64,000 bases of DNA, from the NCBI RefSeq assembly GCF_014269185.2, contig NZ_JABWRZ020000001.1:3249001-3313000 (forward strand). Reading direction: 5' to 3'. Source of the DNA: Pseudomonas oryzicola. GTDB taxonomy: Bacteria; Pseudomonadota; Gammaproteobacteria; Pseudomonadales; Pseudomonadaceae. The notes beneath the pieces are model-generated. The model saw only the letters and a program-made list of their open reading frames with translations. It had not been told where the DNA came from and searched no databases. The number at the start of each line of letters is the position of its first letter. Position 1 is the first letter of the stretch. Below, in pieces: positions 27,895 to 37,198 of the stretch. The position numbers and the translations under genes are program-made.

Positions 27895-28559
27895 CAGCCC
27901 TGCTCAGCCTGCACGCGGCCGCCCTGCAAGTAGCAACGCTGCTGCAACCGTGCCGCCAGGCGCGGGCTGTGGGTCACCATCAGCACACCACTGCCGGCCT
28001 CGGCGACCAGTTGCAACAGCAGGTTCAGCACCTCGTCGCTGCTGGCTTCATCGAGGCTGCCGGTGGGCTCGTCGGCCAGCAGCCAGGCCGGGCGCCCGGC
28101 CAGCGCGCGGCCGATGGCAACCCGCTGCTGCTGGCCGCCGGAGAGCTGTTCCGGGTAGCGCTCAAGCAGGCTCGCCAGGCCCAGGCGTTGGACCAGGTAG
28201 GCGAGCCATTGGGGGTCATGCCGCGCGGCCAGCCGGGCCTGGAAGGCAAGGTTGGCCGCCACGTCCAGGCTGCTGATCAGGTTGTACTGCTGGAACACCA
28301 GGCCCACAGCCTGCCGCCGCCATAGCGCCAGCGATGCCTCGGATCGGCCGTCAAGCGGGTCGTCGTCGATCAGGATGCGGCCACTGTCGGCGCGGTCGAG
28401 GCCGGCCACCAGGTGCAGCAAGGTGCTCTTGCCACTGCCCGACTCGCCCATCAGCGCCAGGCTGCTGCCACGCGCCAGGCGCAGGTCGACGCCCTGCAAT
28501 ACCGGCAACAGGCCTTGAGGGGTGGAGAACGATTTGTGCAGTTGTTCGATGACCAGCAT
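27894..28559 (-). CDS. ABC transporter ATP-binding protein (LolD/MacB type)
   Basis: 221 residues with all ATPase motifs: Walker A GESGSGKST near residue 38, Q-loop VFQQYNLI near 89, signature LSGGQQQRVAIGRAL near 138, Walker B WLLADEPTGSLDE near 158, and the H-loop VMVTHSP type near 194. It belongs to the MacB/LolD group that pairs with FtsX permeases. First gene of the ATPase-permease-lipoprotein operon, overlapping the permease by one base. Confidence 0.95.
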   Translation of the reverse strand: MLVIEQLHKSFSTPQGLLPVLQGVDLRLARGSSLALMGESGSGKSTLLHLVAGLDRADSGRILIDDDPLDGRSEASLALWRRQAVGLVFQQYNLISSLDVAANLAFQARLAARHDPQWLAYLVQRLGLASLLERYPEQLSGGQQQRVAIGRALAGRPAWLLADEPTGSLDEASSDEVLNLLLQLVAEAGSGVLMVTHSPRLAARLQQRCYLQGGRVQAEQG

Positions 28560-28864
28560 CGATAGGCCTTGTCGGGTTCAGGTGTCCTTTTAGGCATAGC
28601 AGGTTCAGGGCAATGCGCATGCGTCATTCCAGGGCCAGGGCCCAGCACCGTACCACCGTGATGAACAAATCTTCATGTTGCCGGCGGCCCGCGTGGTTAC
28701 GGGCGTAGCAGCCGCCCTTGCGCTTGCGCCTACAGGCTCTTGCCTTGAGAGGGCCTGGCACCTTGCGTAGCATCACCGCCCCGCTCCCGCAGCGCTCGCT
28801 CTCACAGGTCAGCTTCCATAGCGCCGCCCTCACCCAGCCACGCCACCCGCAGATAGAACCGCCG
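28560..28864. other. Divergent intergenic region, ABC operon / mrdA2
   Basis: 305 bp. On the + strand a sigma-70-like pair TTGAGA (28745-28750), 17-bp spacer, TAGCAT (28768-28773) could drive the PBP2 gene with a leader of about 90 nt. No convincing ORF or operator palindrome is seen, and the promoter of the minus-strand ABC operon was not identified. Confidence 0.4.
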
Positions 28865-30760
28865 ATGCCGCAACCCATCCCCCTCAAGGACCACGAAAAG
28901 GAAAAGCACCTGGTCAACCGCCGGCTTCTGGCCTGCGCGGCCCTGGTCTTCAGCCTGTGTGCCGTGCTGGTGGGCCGGCTTTACGTGCTGCAGGTACTGC
29001 AGCATGACCAGCAGAGCGCCGTGTCGGAAAACAACCGCGTGCACGTGCTGCCCATCGCCCCCGAGCGCGGGCTTATCTATGACCGCAACGGTGTGGTGCT
29101 GGCCGACAACAAGCCCAGCTTCGACCTGACCATGACCCGCGAACGGGCCGGCGGCGACACGGCCAGGGTGCTCGACACCCTGGCGCAGGTGCTGGGCCTG
29201 GGCGAAGACGAGCGCAAGCAGTTCGACAAGGACCTGCGCCGGGGCCGCAAGCCGTTCGAGCCGGTCACCCTGATGGTCGGCCTGAGCGAAGAGCAGATCG
29301 CCCTGGTGGCGGTGAACCAGTTCCGTCTGCCCGGCCTGGAAGTGGAGCCGCAGTTCATCCGCGAGTACCCGCTGGCCGAGCACTTCGCCCATTCGGTGGG
29401 CTACGTGGGGCGCATCAACGAAAAAGAGGCCAAGGCCCTCGACAACACCGAGTACCGGGGCACCCAGTCGATCGGCAAGACTGGTATCGAGCATTTCTAC
29501 GAAAGCCAGCTGCACGGCCATGTGGGTTATGAAGAGGTCGAGACCAACGCGCAGGGCCGAGTGATGCGCGTGCTCAACCACAAGGACCCGACCCCCGGCC
29601 AGGACATCGTCCTGACCCTGGACGCTCACCTGCAACTGGCGGCGGAAAAAGCCCTTGGCGACCGCCGTGGCTCGGTGGTGGTGCTCGACCCGGCCAACGG
29701 TGATGTGCTGGCCATGGTCAGCAACCCCAGCTTCGACCCCAACCTGTTCGTCAAGGGCATCAGCTTCAAGCAGTACGCCGCGCTGCGCGACTCCATCGAT
29801 CGGCCGCTGTTCAACCGCGTGCTGCGCGGCCTGTATGCACCGGGCTCGACGGTCAAGCCGGAGGTCGCGATTGCCGGCCTCGACAGCGGCGTGATCACCC
29901 CAGGCAGCCGGGTATTCGACCCGGGCTACTACGAACTGCCCAACTATGACCACAAGTACCGCAACTGGAACCGCAGCGGCGATGGCTGGGTGGACATGTA
30001 CACCGCGATCATGCGCTCCAACGACACCTACTTCTACGACCTGGCACACAAGCTGGGCATCGACCGCCTGCACGACTATCTGGCCGAGTTCGGCCTGGGC
30101 CAGAAGGTGTCGCTGGACATGTTCGAGGAAGCCGCCGGGCTGATGCCGTCGCCCGAGTGGAAGCGGGCCACGCGGCGCCAGGCCTGGTTCCCCGGCGAGA
30201 CGCTGATCCTCGGCATCGGCCAGGGCTACATGCAGGTCACCCCGCTGCAGCTGGCCCAGGCTACCAGCCTGCTGGCGAGCAAGGGCGTGTGGCACCGCCC
30301 GCACCTGGCGATGACCGTGGGCGGCGCTGCACCGGTCGACCCCCACCCGATGCCCGACATCGTGCTGCATGACCGGCACGCCTGGGACCAGGTCAGCCAG
30401 GGCATGCAGATGGTCATGCACGACCCGCGCGGTATCGCCCGTGCCGCAGCGGCTGGCGCGCAGTACCGGATTGCCGGCAAGAGCGGCACCGCGCAGGTGG
30501 TGGCGATCAGGCAGGGCGAGCGCTACAACCGCGACAAGACCCAGGAACGGCACCGCGACAACGCCCTGTTCGTCGGCTTTGCGCCCGCTGACCACCCAAG
30601 CGTGGTGGTGGCGGTGATGATCGAGAACGGGGAAGCCGGTGGGCGGGTGGCGGGCCCGGTAGTACGGGAAGTGATGGATGCCTATCTGCTGGACGAACAG
30701 GGGCACCTGAAGCCTGAATATGCCGGTGGCGCAGGCGCACATGCTGCGCCACACAGCTAG
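28865..30760 (+). CDS. mrdA: Penicillin-binding protein 2 (second copy)
   Basis: 631 residues from the ATG at 28865; the frame is open further upstream but the N-terminal MPQPIPLKDHEKEKHLVNRR with the transmembrane helix LLACAALVFSLCAVLVGRLYVL fits PBP2. The transpeptidase motifs are present: STVK (acylated Ser near residue 327), SND, and KSGTAQ near residue 540. PBP2 cross-links peptidoglycan during elongation with RodA. No rodA, mltB or rlpA neighbours are present, so this is a stand-alone paralogue and not the main rod-shape locus. Redundancy or a role in beta-lactam tolerance is possible but unproved. Confidence 0.9.
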   Translation: MPQPIPLKDHEKEKHLVNRRLLACAALVFSLCAVLVGRLYVLQVLQHDQQSAVSENNRVHVLPIAPERGLIYDRNGVVLADNKPSFDLTMTRERAGGDTARVLDTLAQVLGLGEDERKQFDKDLRRGRKPFEPVTLMVGLSEEQIALVAVNQFRLPGLEVEPQFIREYPLAEHFAHSVGYVGRINEKEAKALDNTEYRGTQSIGKTGIEHFYESQLHGHVGYEEVETNAQGRVMRVLNHKDPTPGQDIVLTLDAHLQLAAEKALGDRRGSVVVLDPANGDVLAMVSNPSFDPNLFVKGISFKQYAALRDSIDRPLFNRVLRGLYAPGSTVKPEVAIAGLDSGVITPGSRVFDPGYYELPNYDHKYRNWNRSGDGWVDMYTAIMRSNDTYFYDLAHKLGIDRLHDYLAEFGLGQKVSLDMFEEAAGLMPSPEWKRATRRQAWFPGETLILGIGQGYMQVTPLQLAQATSLLASKGVWHRPHLAMTVGGAAPVDPHPMPDIVLHDRHAWDQVSQGMQMVMHDPRGIARAAAAGAQYRIAGKSGTAQVVAIRQGERYNRDKTQERHRDNALFVGFAPADHPSVVVAVMIENGEAGGRVAGPVVREVMDAYLLDEQGHLKPEYAGGAGAHAAPHS

Positions 30761-30797
30761 GCGTGAAAACGGCGTGACAACGCGGCAGCAGTACGCC

Positions 30798-31424
30798 TCA
30801 GGCTGCCGCGCGAGGCATCAGCTCATACGGGTGCTTCCAGCCCGCTAACGCCTGGATCCGGGCCTTCCAGGCCTCGATATGGGAGAACTCCGCCAGCGGG
30901 ATGCCAGTGTCCTCCGGCATGTACACATAGCCCGCCAGCGACAGGTCGGCGATGGTCAGGCGCCCACCCACCATGAACGGGGTGTTTGCCAGGTGGGCGT
31001 CGACGATGCGGTAGGCCGCCAGGGCGCGTTCACGCAGGAACCGGGTCACCTCGGTTTCGCCGGTGTTCTTCAGGCAGAACAGGAAGCGCAGCGCTGCGTA
31101 GTAGCTGGTGAACTTGTGGTTGTCGAACAGCATCCACCGCCAGATTTCGCGCTTTTCCTCTTCGTCGCCAGGGCCGAACTGCCCGGTCTGCGCGGCAAGG
31201 TAGTCAAGGATCAGTGCCGACTGGGTGAAGGTCTTGTCGGCGTGTTCCAGCACCGGCACCTCGCCCTGTTCATTCACTGCGTCGCGCCAGGCTTGCGCGC
31301 GGGTCTGGCCGTTGAAAAAGTCGACGAACACCGGCTGCCAGTCCTGGCCGGTGAGCTCAAGCATCAGGGCAACCTTGTAGGCGTTACCGGACTCGGCGAA
31401 GCAATGCAGTCTGTAGTCGGGCAT
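30798..31424 (-). CDS. Glutathione S-transferase family protein
   Basis: 208 residues from the ATG at 31424. The N-terminal thioredoxin-like domain includes YRLHCFAESGNAYKVALMLEL and the cis-Pro/GSH block GEVPVLEHADKTFTQSALILDYLA; the C-terminal helical domain has the N-capping GRLTIADLSLAGYVY motif. It likely conjugates or reduces electrophiles with glutathione in the cytoplasm. It is convergent with the PBP2 gene; the substrate is unknown. Confidence 0.9.
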   Translation of the reverse strand: MPDYRLHCFAESGNAYKVALMLELTGQDWQPVFVDFFNGQTRAQAWRDAVNEQGEVPVLEHADKTFTQSALILDYLAAQTGQFGPGDEEEKREIWRWMLFDNHKFTSYYAALRFLFCLKNTGETEVTRFLRERALAAYRIVDAHLANTPFMVGGRLTIADLSLAGYVYMPEDTGIPLAEFSHIEAWKARIQALAGWKHPYELMPRAAA

Positions 31425-31633
31425 GAGAGGACCTTCAGATTCCGTTGAATGATCGCGCAGGCCCGTAGTGGGCAAGCCCGAGCAAATCACGCCGGGCTCG
31501 CTACAGTCAATGCACGCGTGCAGCAGGTGACCGCCCCTGCCGTGGAACACCCATGGAACTCCAGCCATGTTCGCGCGCTCTTAAACACTGAGTGGTTTAT
31601 TTCCCTGTGCTTCACGTTACTGGAGAACATGCC

Positions 31634-31951
31634 ATGCGCCACCTACTCCTCGCCCCTGCCTTGCTGCTCCTGCTGCCTGCCGGTGCTGCCCTGGCTGACG
31701 TCGACGCGGGCGACGTCGCCACCTCAGCCGGTGTTTCCGCTTCGCTCTACTCGACCTTCAAGGACGACAAACGGATCATCCCGGCGCGTGACGAGCTTTC
31801 CGCTTATGTCGCCAGCGGCGGTGCAATCCGTGGCGCCTACGTGGAGGCGGCGCTGGAACAGGCCCGCAAGGACCACCCTGGCCTACAGGCCAGTGATGAA
31901 GAACTGGCCCGGGCCATCCTGTCGCAGGACGATACCGTAGCCAGTCAGTGA
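31634..31951 (+). CDS. Secreted DUF2388-type small protein
   Basis: 105 residues from the ATG at 31634. A signal peptide (MRHLLLAPALLLLLPAGAALA) is followed by a short mature region with TSAGVSASLYSTFKDDK and ARDELSAYVASGGAIRGAYVEAALEQAR, which fits the DUF2388 family found in pseudomonads. It is periplasmic or secreted and of unknown function. It stands alone, transcribed away from the GST gene. Confidence 0.75.
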   Translation: MRHLLLAPALLLLLPAGAALADVDAGDVATSAGVSASLYSTFKDDKRIIPARDELSAYVASGGAIRGAYVEAALEQARKDHPGLQASDEELARAILSQDDTVASQ

Positions 31952-31983
31952 TAGGGCCAGCCCGCAGCTGACCCGCTCCCCAA

Positions 31984-32033
31984 AGGCCACTGCGGCCCCC
32001 TGTGGGAGCGGGTTCACCTGTGAAAGGGCCTGC
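31984..32033. repeat. REP-like palindromic element
   Basis: CTGTGGGAGCGGG and the complementary-type CTGTGAAAGGGCC parts form an imperfect hairpin of the putida REP class, between the DUF2388 gene and the end of glcC. Confidence 0.5.
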
Positions 32034-32043
32034 ACAGTCAAGT

Positions 32044-32808
32044 TCACCCCCAGCCATCCATGCGCATGGTCGCCCGTACCAGGCGCTGCTCCTCCTGCTC
32101 GATTTCGCGCAAGCTGTCGCGTATCCCGTTGATGTGCTCCCGTGCGGCGCGCTGCGCCTGCTCAGGCAACTGCTCCATCACCGCGTGATACAGCCGAGCA
32201 TGCTGACGGTCGATCTGGCGCTTCTGCGCGGGGCGGCAATACAGGTTGTTGACCGACGCGAAGACCGTGCTCAAGGTCAGGTCACTGAGCGATTGCAAAG
32301 TGTGCACCAGCACCGGGTTGTGCGATGCCTCGCTGATCGCGCGGTGGAAGGCATGATCGCGACGGGCATGTTCACGGGCATCGAGCGGCTCCTGGGCGGC
32401 GTGCGCGGCCAGCATCTCTTCATAGCGCCGGCGGATCAGCAAACGGTCGATATCGGTGGCACGCAAGGCAGCCAGGCGCGCCGATTCCGCCTCCAGCAGC
32501 GCGCGCACTTCCAGCAGATCGAACAGCGTGCGCGGCTGTGAGCTGAACAGGTGCATCAACGGCGTGCCTCCCGCCTGGCCGGTCAGGTCGGCGACGAACG
32601 AACCGCGCCCCTGTTCGGTGTCGATGATGCCGCGCCCGCGCAGGATGCGCAGGCCTTCCCGCAGCGCCGAGCGCGAGCAGCCCAGCTTTTCCACCAGGCG
32701 CCGTTCCGACGGCAGCGCCTGGCCGACCTTGAGCACGCCCTCGACGATCAGCCGTTCGACCCGTTCGGCCACCTGGTCGGCGACCTTGGCCTTGCCTTCC
32801 GTACCCAA
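32044..32808 (-). CDS. glcC: Glycolate operon regulator GlcC (GntR/FadR)
   Basis: 254 residues from a TTG start at 32808, chosen because AGGAGG (32816-32821) is correctly spaced and no ATG or GTG fits the family N-terminus. The winged helix (VADQVAERVERLIVEGVLKVGQALPSERRLVEKLGCSRSALREGLRIL, residues 8-55) is GntR; the C-terminal FCD domain has RRDHAFHRAISEASHNPVL with its metal-binding Asp/His. It is divergent from glcDEFGB and is the expected glycolate-responsive regulator. A TGGTAGGACCA site directly abuts its own ribosome site. Confidence 0.9.
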   Translation of the reverse strand: MGTEGKAKVADQVAERVERLIVEGVLKVGQALPSERRLVEKLGCSRSALREGLRILRGRGIIDTEQGRGSFVADLTGQAGGTPLMHLFSSQPRTLFDLLEVRALLEAESARLAALRATDIDRLLIRRRYEEMLAAHAAQEPLDAREHARRDHAFHRAISEASHNPVLVHTLQSLSDLTLSTVFASVNNLYCRPAQKRQIDRQHARLYHAVMEQLPEQAQRAAREHINGIRDSLREIEQEEQRLVRATMRMDGWG

Positions 32809-32823
32809 TGCGCACCCTCCTGC

Positions 32824-32909
32824 TGGTAGGACCACTTTGCCTGCCCGCCTCAATCTTGCCGAGCAAACCCGTCAATAACCAGTACCGCCTACAAAAACTG
32901 GTAGGACCA
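32824..32909. promoter_or_regulatory. Two TGGTAGGACCA operators in glcC-glcD intergenic region
   Basis: Identical 11-bp sites lie at 32824-32834 and 32899-32909, each with TGGT/ACCA arms around AGG, matching the TGGT-N3-ACCA form bound by FadR-subfamily regulators such as PdhR. They are 75 bp apart (about seven helical turns), a spacing compatible with looping. One would repress glcC itself, the other act at the glcD promoter. Confidence 0.75.
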
Positions 32910-33004
32910 GTTCCTCGACTACTCGACCCCAACCGCTATGACGCTCAGGCTGAACAGGGTGAGCGATGTGCCAATAACGACAAAAACCGTTGCCGAGTGA
33001 ACCC

Positions 33005-34504
33005 ATGAACATCCTGTACGACGAACGCGTCGATGGCGCACTGCCCGCCGTGGACCAGGCCGCCCTGCTGCAGGCGCTGCGTGAAACCCTGCCGGACCTC
33101 GAAGTGCTGCACCGCGAGGAGGACCTCAAACCCTACGAATGCGATGGCCTTTCGGCCTACCGCACGGTGCCGCTGCTGGTGGTGCTGCCCGAGCGCCTGG
33201 AGCAGGTGCAGACATTGCTCAGGCTCTGCCACCAGCGCGGCGTGCCGGTGGTCGCACGCGGCGCCGGTACCGGCCTGTCGGGCGGCGCCTTGCCGCTGGC
33301 CAAGGGCATCCTGCTGGTGATGGCGCGCTTCAACCGCATCCTGGAAGTCAACCCGCAGGGCCGCTTCGCCCGGGTGCAGCCCGGCGTACGCAACCTGGCC
33401 ATCTCCCAGGCCGCCGCACCGCACGGCCTGTACTATGCGCCAGACCCGTCCTCGCAAATCGCCTGTTCCATCGGTGGCAACGTTGCCGAAAACGCCGGCG
33501 GCGTGCACTGCCTGAAATACGGCCTGACCGTGCATAACCTGCTCAAGGTCGAGATCCTCACGGTCGAAGGCGAACGCCTGACCCTGGGCAGCGATGCCCT
33601 GGACAGCCCCGGCTTCGACCTGCTGGCACTGTTCACCGGCTCCGAAGGCATGCTCGGCATCGTCACCGAAGTCACCGTCAAGCTATTGCCCAAACCCCAG
33701 GTGGCACGGCTGCTGCTGGCCAGTTTCGACAGTGTCGAGGAGGCTGGCCGGGCGGTGGCCGAGATCATCGCCGCCGGGATCATCCCCGGCGGCCTGGAAA
33801 TGATGGACAACCTGGCGATTCGCGCCGCCGAGGACTTCATCCATGCCGGCTACCCGGTGGACGCGGCGGCCATCCTGCTGTGCGAACTGGATGGCGTCGA
33901 AGCCGACGTGCACGACGACTGCCAACGGGTCGCCGGCGTGCTGGCCCAGGCCGGGGCGCGCGAGGTGCGGCTGGCCAGCGACGAGGCCGAACGTGTGCGC
34001 TTCTGGGCCGGACGCAAGAACGCCTTCCCGGCGGTGGGACGTATCTCCCCGGATTACTACTGCATGGACGGCACCATCCCGCGCCGCGAGCTGCCACGGG
34101 TGCTCAAGGGCATCAGTGAGCTGTCCCGCGAGCATGGCCTGCGGGTGGCCAATGTCTTTCATGCCGGCGACGGCAACATGCATCCGCTGATCCTGTTCGA
34201 TGCCAACCTGCCCGGCGAACTGGAGCGCGCCGAGGCCATCGGCGGCAAGATCCTCGAGCTGTGCGTGGCCGTCGGCGGCAGCATCACCGGCGAGCATGGC
34301 GTCGGGCGCGAGAAGATCAACCAGATGTGCGCGCAGTTCAATGCTGACGAGATCACCCTGTTCCATGCGGTCAAGGCCGCCTTCGACCCACAGGGCCTGC
34401 TCAACCCGGGCAAGAACATCCCCACCCTGCACCGCTGCGCCGAGTTCGGCGCGATGCACGTGCACCACGGGCAGTTGCCCTTCCCCGACCTGGAGCGCTT
34501 CTGA
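33005..34504 (+). CDS. glcD: Glycolate oxidase subunit GlcD (FAD)
   Basis: 499 residues from the ATG at 33005. The PCMH-type FAD domain covers residues 50-230 (VVLPERLEQVQTLLRLCHQRGVPVVARGAGTGLSGGAL, then YYAPDPSSQIACSIGGNVAENAGG), and the C-terminal FAD-oxidase domain has VANVFHAGDGNMHPL and GSITGEHGVGREKI with conserved His residues. GlcD is the catalytic flavoprotein that oxidises glycolate to glyoxylate at the membrane with GlcE and GlcF. Its stop overlaps the glcE ATG. Confidence 0.97.
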   Translation: MNILYDERVDGALPAVDQAALLQALRETLPDLEVLHREEDLKPYECDGLSAYRTVPLLVVLPERLEQVQTLLRLCHQRGVPVVARGAGTGLSGGALPLAKGILLVMARFNRILEVNPQGRFARVQPGVRNLAISQAAAPHGLYYAPDPSSQIACSIGGNVAENAGGVHCLKYGLTVHNLLKVEILTVEGERLTLGSDALDSPGFDLLALFTGSEGMLGIVTEVTVKLLPKPQVARLLLASFDSVEEAGRAVAEIIAAGIIPGGLEMMDNLAIRAAEDFIHAGYPVDAAAILLCELDGVEADVHDDCQRVAGVLAQAGAREVRLASDEAERVRFWAGRKNAFPAVGRISPDYYCMDGTIPRRELPRVLKGISELSREHGLRVANVFHAGDGNMHPLILFDANLPGELERAEAIGGKILELCVAVGGSITGEHGVGREKINQMCAQFNADEITLFHAVKAAFDPQGLLNPGKNIPTLHRCAEFGAMHVHHGQLPFPDLERF

Positions 34505-35556
34505 TGAGCATGGACCGTGATATGAGCCAGGCCCTGCTGGAGCAGGTCAGCCAGGCATTGAACCAGGCCACGGCGCTGCGTATCCAGGGTGGTAACAGCA
34601 AGGCCATGCTCGGCAGCCCGGGTGCCGGCGAAGTGCTGGACACCCGCGGCCATCGGGGCATCGTCAGCTACGACCCGACCGAGCTGGTGCTCACCGCCCG
34701 GGCCGGTACACCGCTGCGCGAAATCGAGGCAGTGCTGCACGAAGCCGGGCAGATGCTGCCCTGCGAACCACCACACCTGGGCCCCGAGGCCACCCTCGGT
34801 GGCATGGTCGCCGCCGGGCTGTCAGGGCCGCGGCGGCCGTGGGCCGGGTCGGTGCGCGATTACGTGCTGGGGACGCGGGTCATCACCGGCCACGGCAAGT
34901 TGCTGCGCTTTGGCGGCGAAGTGATGAAGAACGTCGCCGGTTACGACGTGTCACGGCTGATGGTGGGCAGCTTCGGTTGCCTGGGGCTGTTGACCGAGGT
35001 GTCGCTGAAAGTGCTGCCGCGGCCGCGCCAGTGCCTGAGCCTGCGCCTGCCAATGAGCCGCCACGAAGCGCTGGTGGAACTCGCCGAATGGGGCCAGCAG
35101 CCGCTGCCGATCAGCGCTGCCTGCCATGACGGCGAAGCGCTGTACCTGCGCCTGGAAGGCGGTGAAGGTTCCGTGCAGTCAGCGCGCCAGCGCCTGGGCG
35201 GCGAACCGCTCGACAGCCGCTTCTGGAGCGACCTGCGCGAACAGCGCCTGGCGTTCTTCGCCGACCCAGCACCGCTATGGCGCCTGTCCGTGCCGCTGGC
35301 CACTGGCGAGCTGGAACTGCCCGGCCGGCAACTGCTCGACTGGGGTGGCGCCCAGCGCTGGCTGAAGTCCACCGCAGCAGCCCAGGACATCCGCGAGCGG
35401 GCTGCCAAGGTTGGTGGCCATGCCACCTGTTACGCCCCTGACGCGGCCAGCAGCCCAGCGCTGCCCGCCGCGCTGATGCGTTATCACCGTGCCCTCAAGC
35501 AGCAACTCGACCCCCAGGGCATATTCAACCCTGGCCGCCTGTACCCGGACCTGTGA
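34504..35556 (+). CDS. glcE: Glycolate oxidase FAD-binding subunit GlcE
   Basis: 350 residues. A second, shorter FAD-binding module with LRIQGGNSKAMLGSPG, the MLPCEPPHLGPEATLGGMVAAGLSGPRRPW loop and FGGEVMKNVAGYDVSRLMVGSFG, all typical of GlcE. The ATG at 34504 shares one base with the glcD stop (TGATG), so translation is coupled. A second Met follows at codon 7, leaving slight doubt about the exact start. Required with GlcD and GlcF for activity. Confidence 0.96.
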   Translation: MSMDRDMSQALLEQVSQALNQATALRIQGGNSKAMLGSPGAGEVLDTRGHRGIVSYDPTELVLTARAGTPLREIEAVLHEAGQMLPCEPPHLGPEATLGGMVAAGLSGPRRPWAGSVRDYVLGTRVITGHGKLLRFGGEVMKNVAGYDVSRLMVGSFGCLGLLTEVSLKVLPRPRQCLSLRLPMSRHEALVELAEWGQQPLPISAACHDGEALYLRLEGGEGSVQSARQRLGGEPLDSRFWSDLREQRLAFFADPAPLWRLSVPLATGELELPGRQLLDWGGAQRWLKSTAAAQDIRERAAKVGGHATCYAPDAASSPALPAALMRYHRALKQQLDPQGIFNPGRLYPDL

Positions 35557-35565
35557 GCCCAGACC

Positions 35566-36801
35566 ATGCAAACCAACCTGAGCGAAACCGCCCGGCGCCT
35601 GGCCCGCGCCGACGAAGCCGAAAGCATCCTGCGCTCATGCGTGCATTGTGGCTTCTGCACGGCCACCTGCCCCACCTACCAGTTGCTGGGCGATGAGCTG
35701 GACGGCCCACGCGGGCGCATCTACCTGATCAAGCAGATGCTCGAAGGCGAGCCGGTGACCGCCAGCACCCAAGTGCACCTGGACCGCTGCCTGAGCTGCC
35801 GCAACTGCGAAACCACCTGCCCTTCCGGGGTGAAGTACCACGATTTGCTGGATATCGGCCGCGCCGTGGTCGACCAGCAGGTGCCGCGCCCTTTCGGCCA
35901 GCGCCTGCTGCGCCAGGGCCTGCGCGCGGTGGTACCGCGCCCGGCGCTGTTCAAGGCCCTGACCCGCAGCGGCCAGGCGCTGCGCCCGCTGCTGCCGGCC
36001 ACGCTCAGGCACAAGCTGCCGGCACGGGTCGCCGCCCCCGGCGTGCGTCCGGTAGCCCGCCATGCGCGCCGGGTCCTGCTGCTGGAAGGCTGCGTGCAAC
36101 CGGCCCTGTCGCCCAACACCAACGCTGCCGCCGCACGCCTGCTGGACCGCCTGGGCATCAGCGTGGAGCCGATCCGGCAGGCCGGTTGCTGTGGCGCGGT
36201 GGACTACCACCTCAATGCCCAGGAACAAGGCCTGCAACGGGCGCGGCGCAATATCGACGCCTGGTGGCCAGCCATCGAAGCCGGTGCCGAGGCCATCGTG
36301 CAGACCGCCAGCGGCTGTGGCGCATTCGTGCGCGACTATGGCCACCTGCTGGAAAAGGATCCGCGTTACGCCGCCAAGGCCGCACGCGTCAGCGCGCTGT
36401 CGCGCGACCTGGTGGAAGTACTGCGCGACGAGCCGGTCGAGCAGTTGGGCCTGTGCGCCGACCAGCGCCTGGCCTTCCATTGCCCGTGCACCCTGCAACA
36501 CGCGCTGAAGCTGGGCGGCGCCGTGGAAGCCTTGCTCACGCGCCTGGGTTTCACCCTGACCCCGGTTGCCGACAGCCACCTGTGCTGCGGCTCGGCCGGC
36601 ACCTACTCGCTGACCCAGCCCGAGCTGTCGCGGCAATTGCGCGACAACCGCCTCAACGCCCTGGAAAGCGGCAAACCGCAAGTCATTGCCACCGCCAACA
36701 TCGGCTGCCAGGCCCACCTCGACGGGGCCGGGCGCACACCGGTGCGGCACTGGATCGAAATTGTCGAAGCAGCCTTGAACCCGGAGAACCACCATGCATA
36801 G
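35566..36801 (+). CDS. glcF: Glycolate oxidase iron-sulfur subunit GlcF
   Basis: 411 residues. Two 4Fe-4S motifs, CVHCGFCTATCP (near residue 25) and CLSCRNCETTCP (near 75), are followed by two CCG domains (GCCGAVDYH near 207 and CCGSAGTYS near 341). GlcF passes electrons from the flavoprotein to the respiratory chain. It starts nine bases after glcE and overlaps glcG by 8 bp. Confidence 0.97.
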   Translation: MQTNLSETARRLARADEAESILRSCVHCGFCTATCPTYQLLGDELDGPRGRIYLIKQMLEGEPVTASTQVHLDRCLSCRNCETTCPSGVKYHDLLDIGRAVVDQQVPRPFGQRLLRQGLRAVVPRPALFKALTRSGQALRPLLPATLRHKLPARVAAPGVRPVARHARRVLLLEGCVQPALSPNTNAAAARLLDRLGISVEPIRQAGCCGAVDYHLNAQEQGLQRARRNIDAWWPAIEAGAEAIVQTASGCGAFVRDYGHLLEKDPRYAAKAARVSALSRDLVEVLRDEPVEQLGLCADQRLAFHCPCTLQHALKLGGAVEALLTRLGFTLTPVADSHLCCGSAGTYSLTQPELSRQLRDNRLNALESGKPQVIATANIGCQAHLDGAGRTPVRHWIEIVEAALNPENHHA

Positions 36802-37192
36802 CAAGCCCGTGATCGGCCAGGCCGAAGTCGCCCGTGTGCTCAGCGCCGCCCGCCAGCAAGCCCTGGCGCAACAGTGGAGCGTGACCATTGCCGTGGTCGA
36901 TGACGGCGGCCACCCGCTGGCCCTGGAACGCCTGGACGGCTGCGCCCCGGCCAGCGCCTACATCGCCATGGAGAAAGCACGCAGCGCAGCACTTGGGCGC
37001 AGAGAGACGCGGGATTACGAGGAAATGGTCAATGCCGGCCGCACCGCGTTCGTCACCGCGCCGCTGCTGACCAGCCTCGAAGGGGGCGTGCCGCTGCGGG
37101 TGGAGGGCCAGGTGGTGGGCGCGATTGGCGTGTCCGGGGTCAAGCCCGGGCAGGATGCCCAGGTGGCCATGGCCGGGGCTGCGGCCCTCTGA
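36794..37192 (+). CDS. glcG: GlcG, HbpS-like protein
   Basis: 132 residues of the GlcG/HbpS family: ARQQALAQQWSVTIAVVDDGGHPLALERLDG and the C-terminal VEGQVVGAIGVSGVKPGQDAQVA. Its role in glycolate use is unclear; HbpS relatives bind haem or cobalamin-type ligands. It overlaps glcF by 8 bp. A REP hairpin separates it from glcB. Confidence 0.92.
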   Translation: MHSKPVIGQAEVARVLSAARQQALAQQWSVTIAVVDDGGHPLALERLDGCAPASAYIAMEKARSAALGRRETRDYEEMVNAGRTAFVTAPLLTSLEGGVPLRVEGQVVGAIGVSGVKPGQDAQVAMAGAAAL

Positions 37193-37198
37193 ATCCTG

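Noticed and set aside
35635..36888. A 417-codon minus frame opposite glcF
   Set aside because: Antisense shadow; glcF has both 4Fe-4S motifs and CCG domains.
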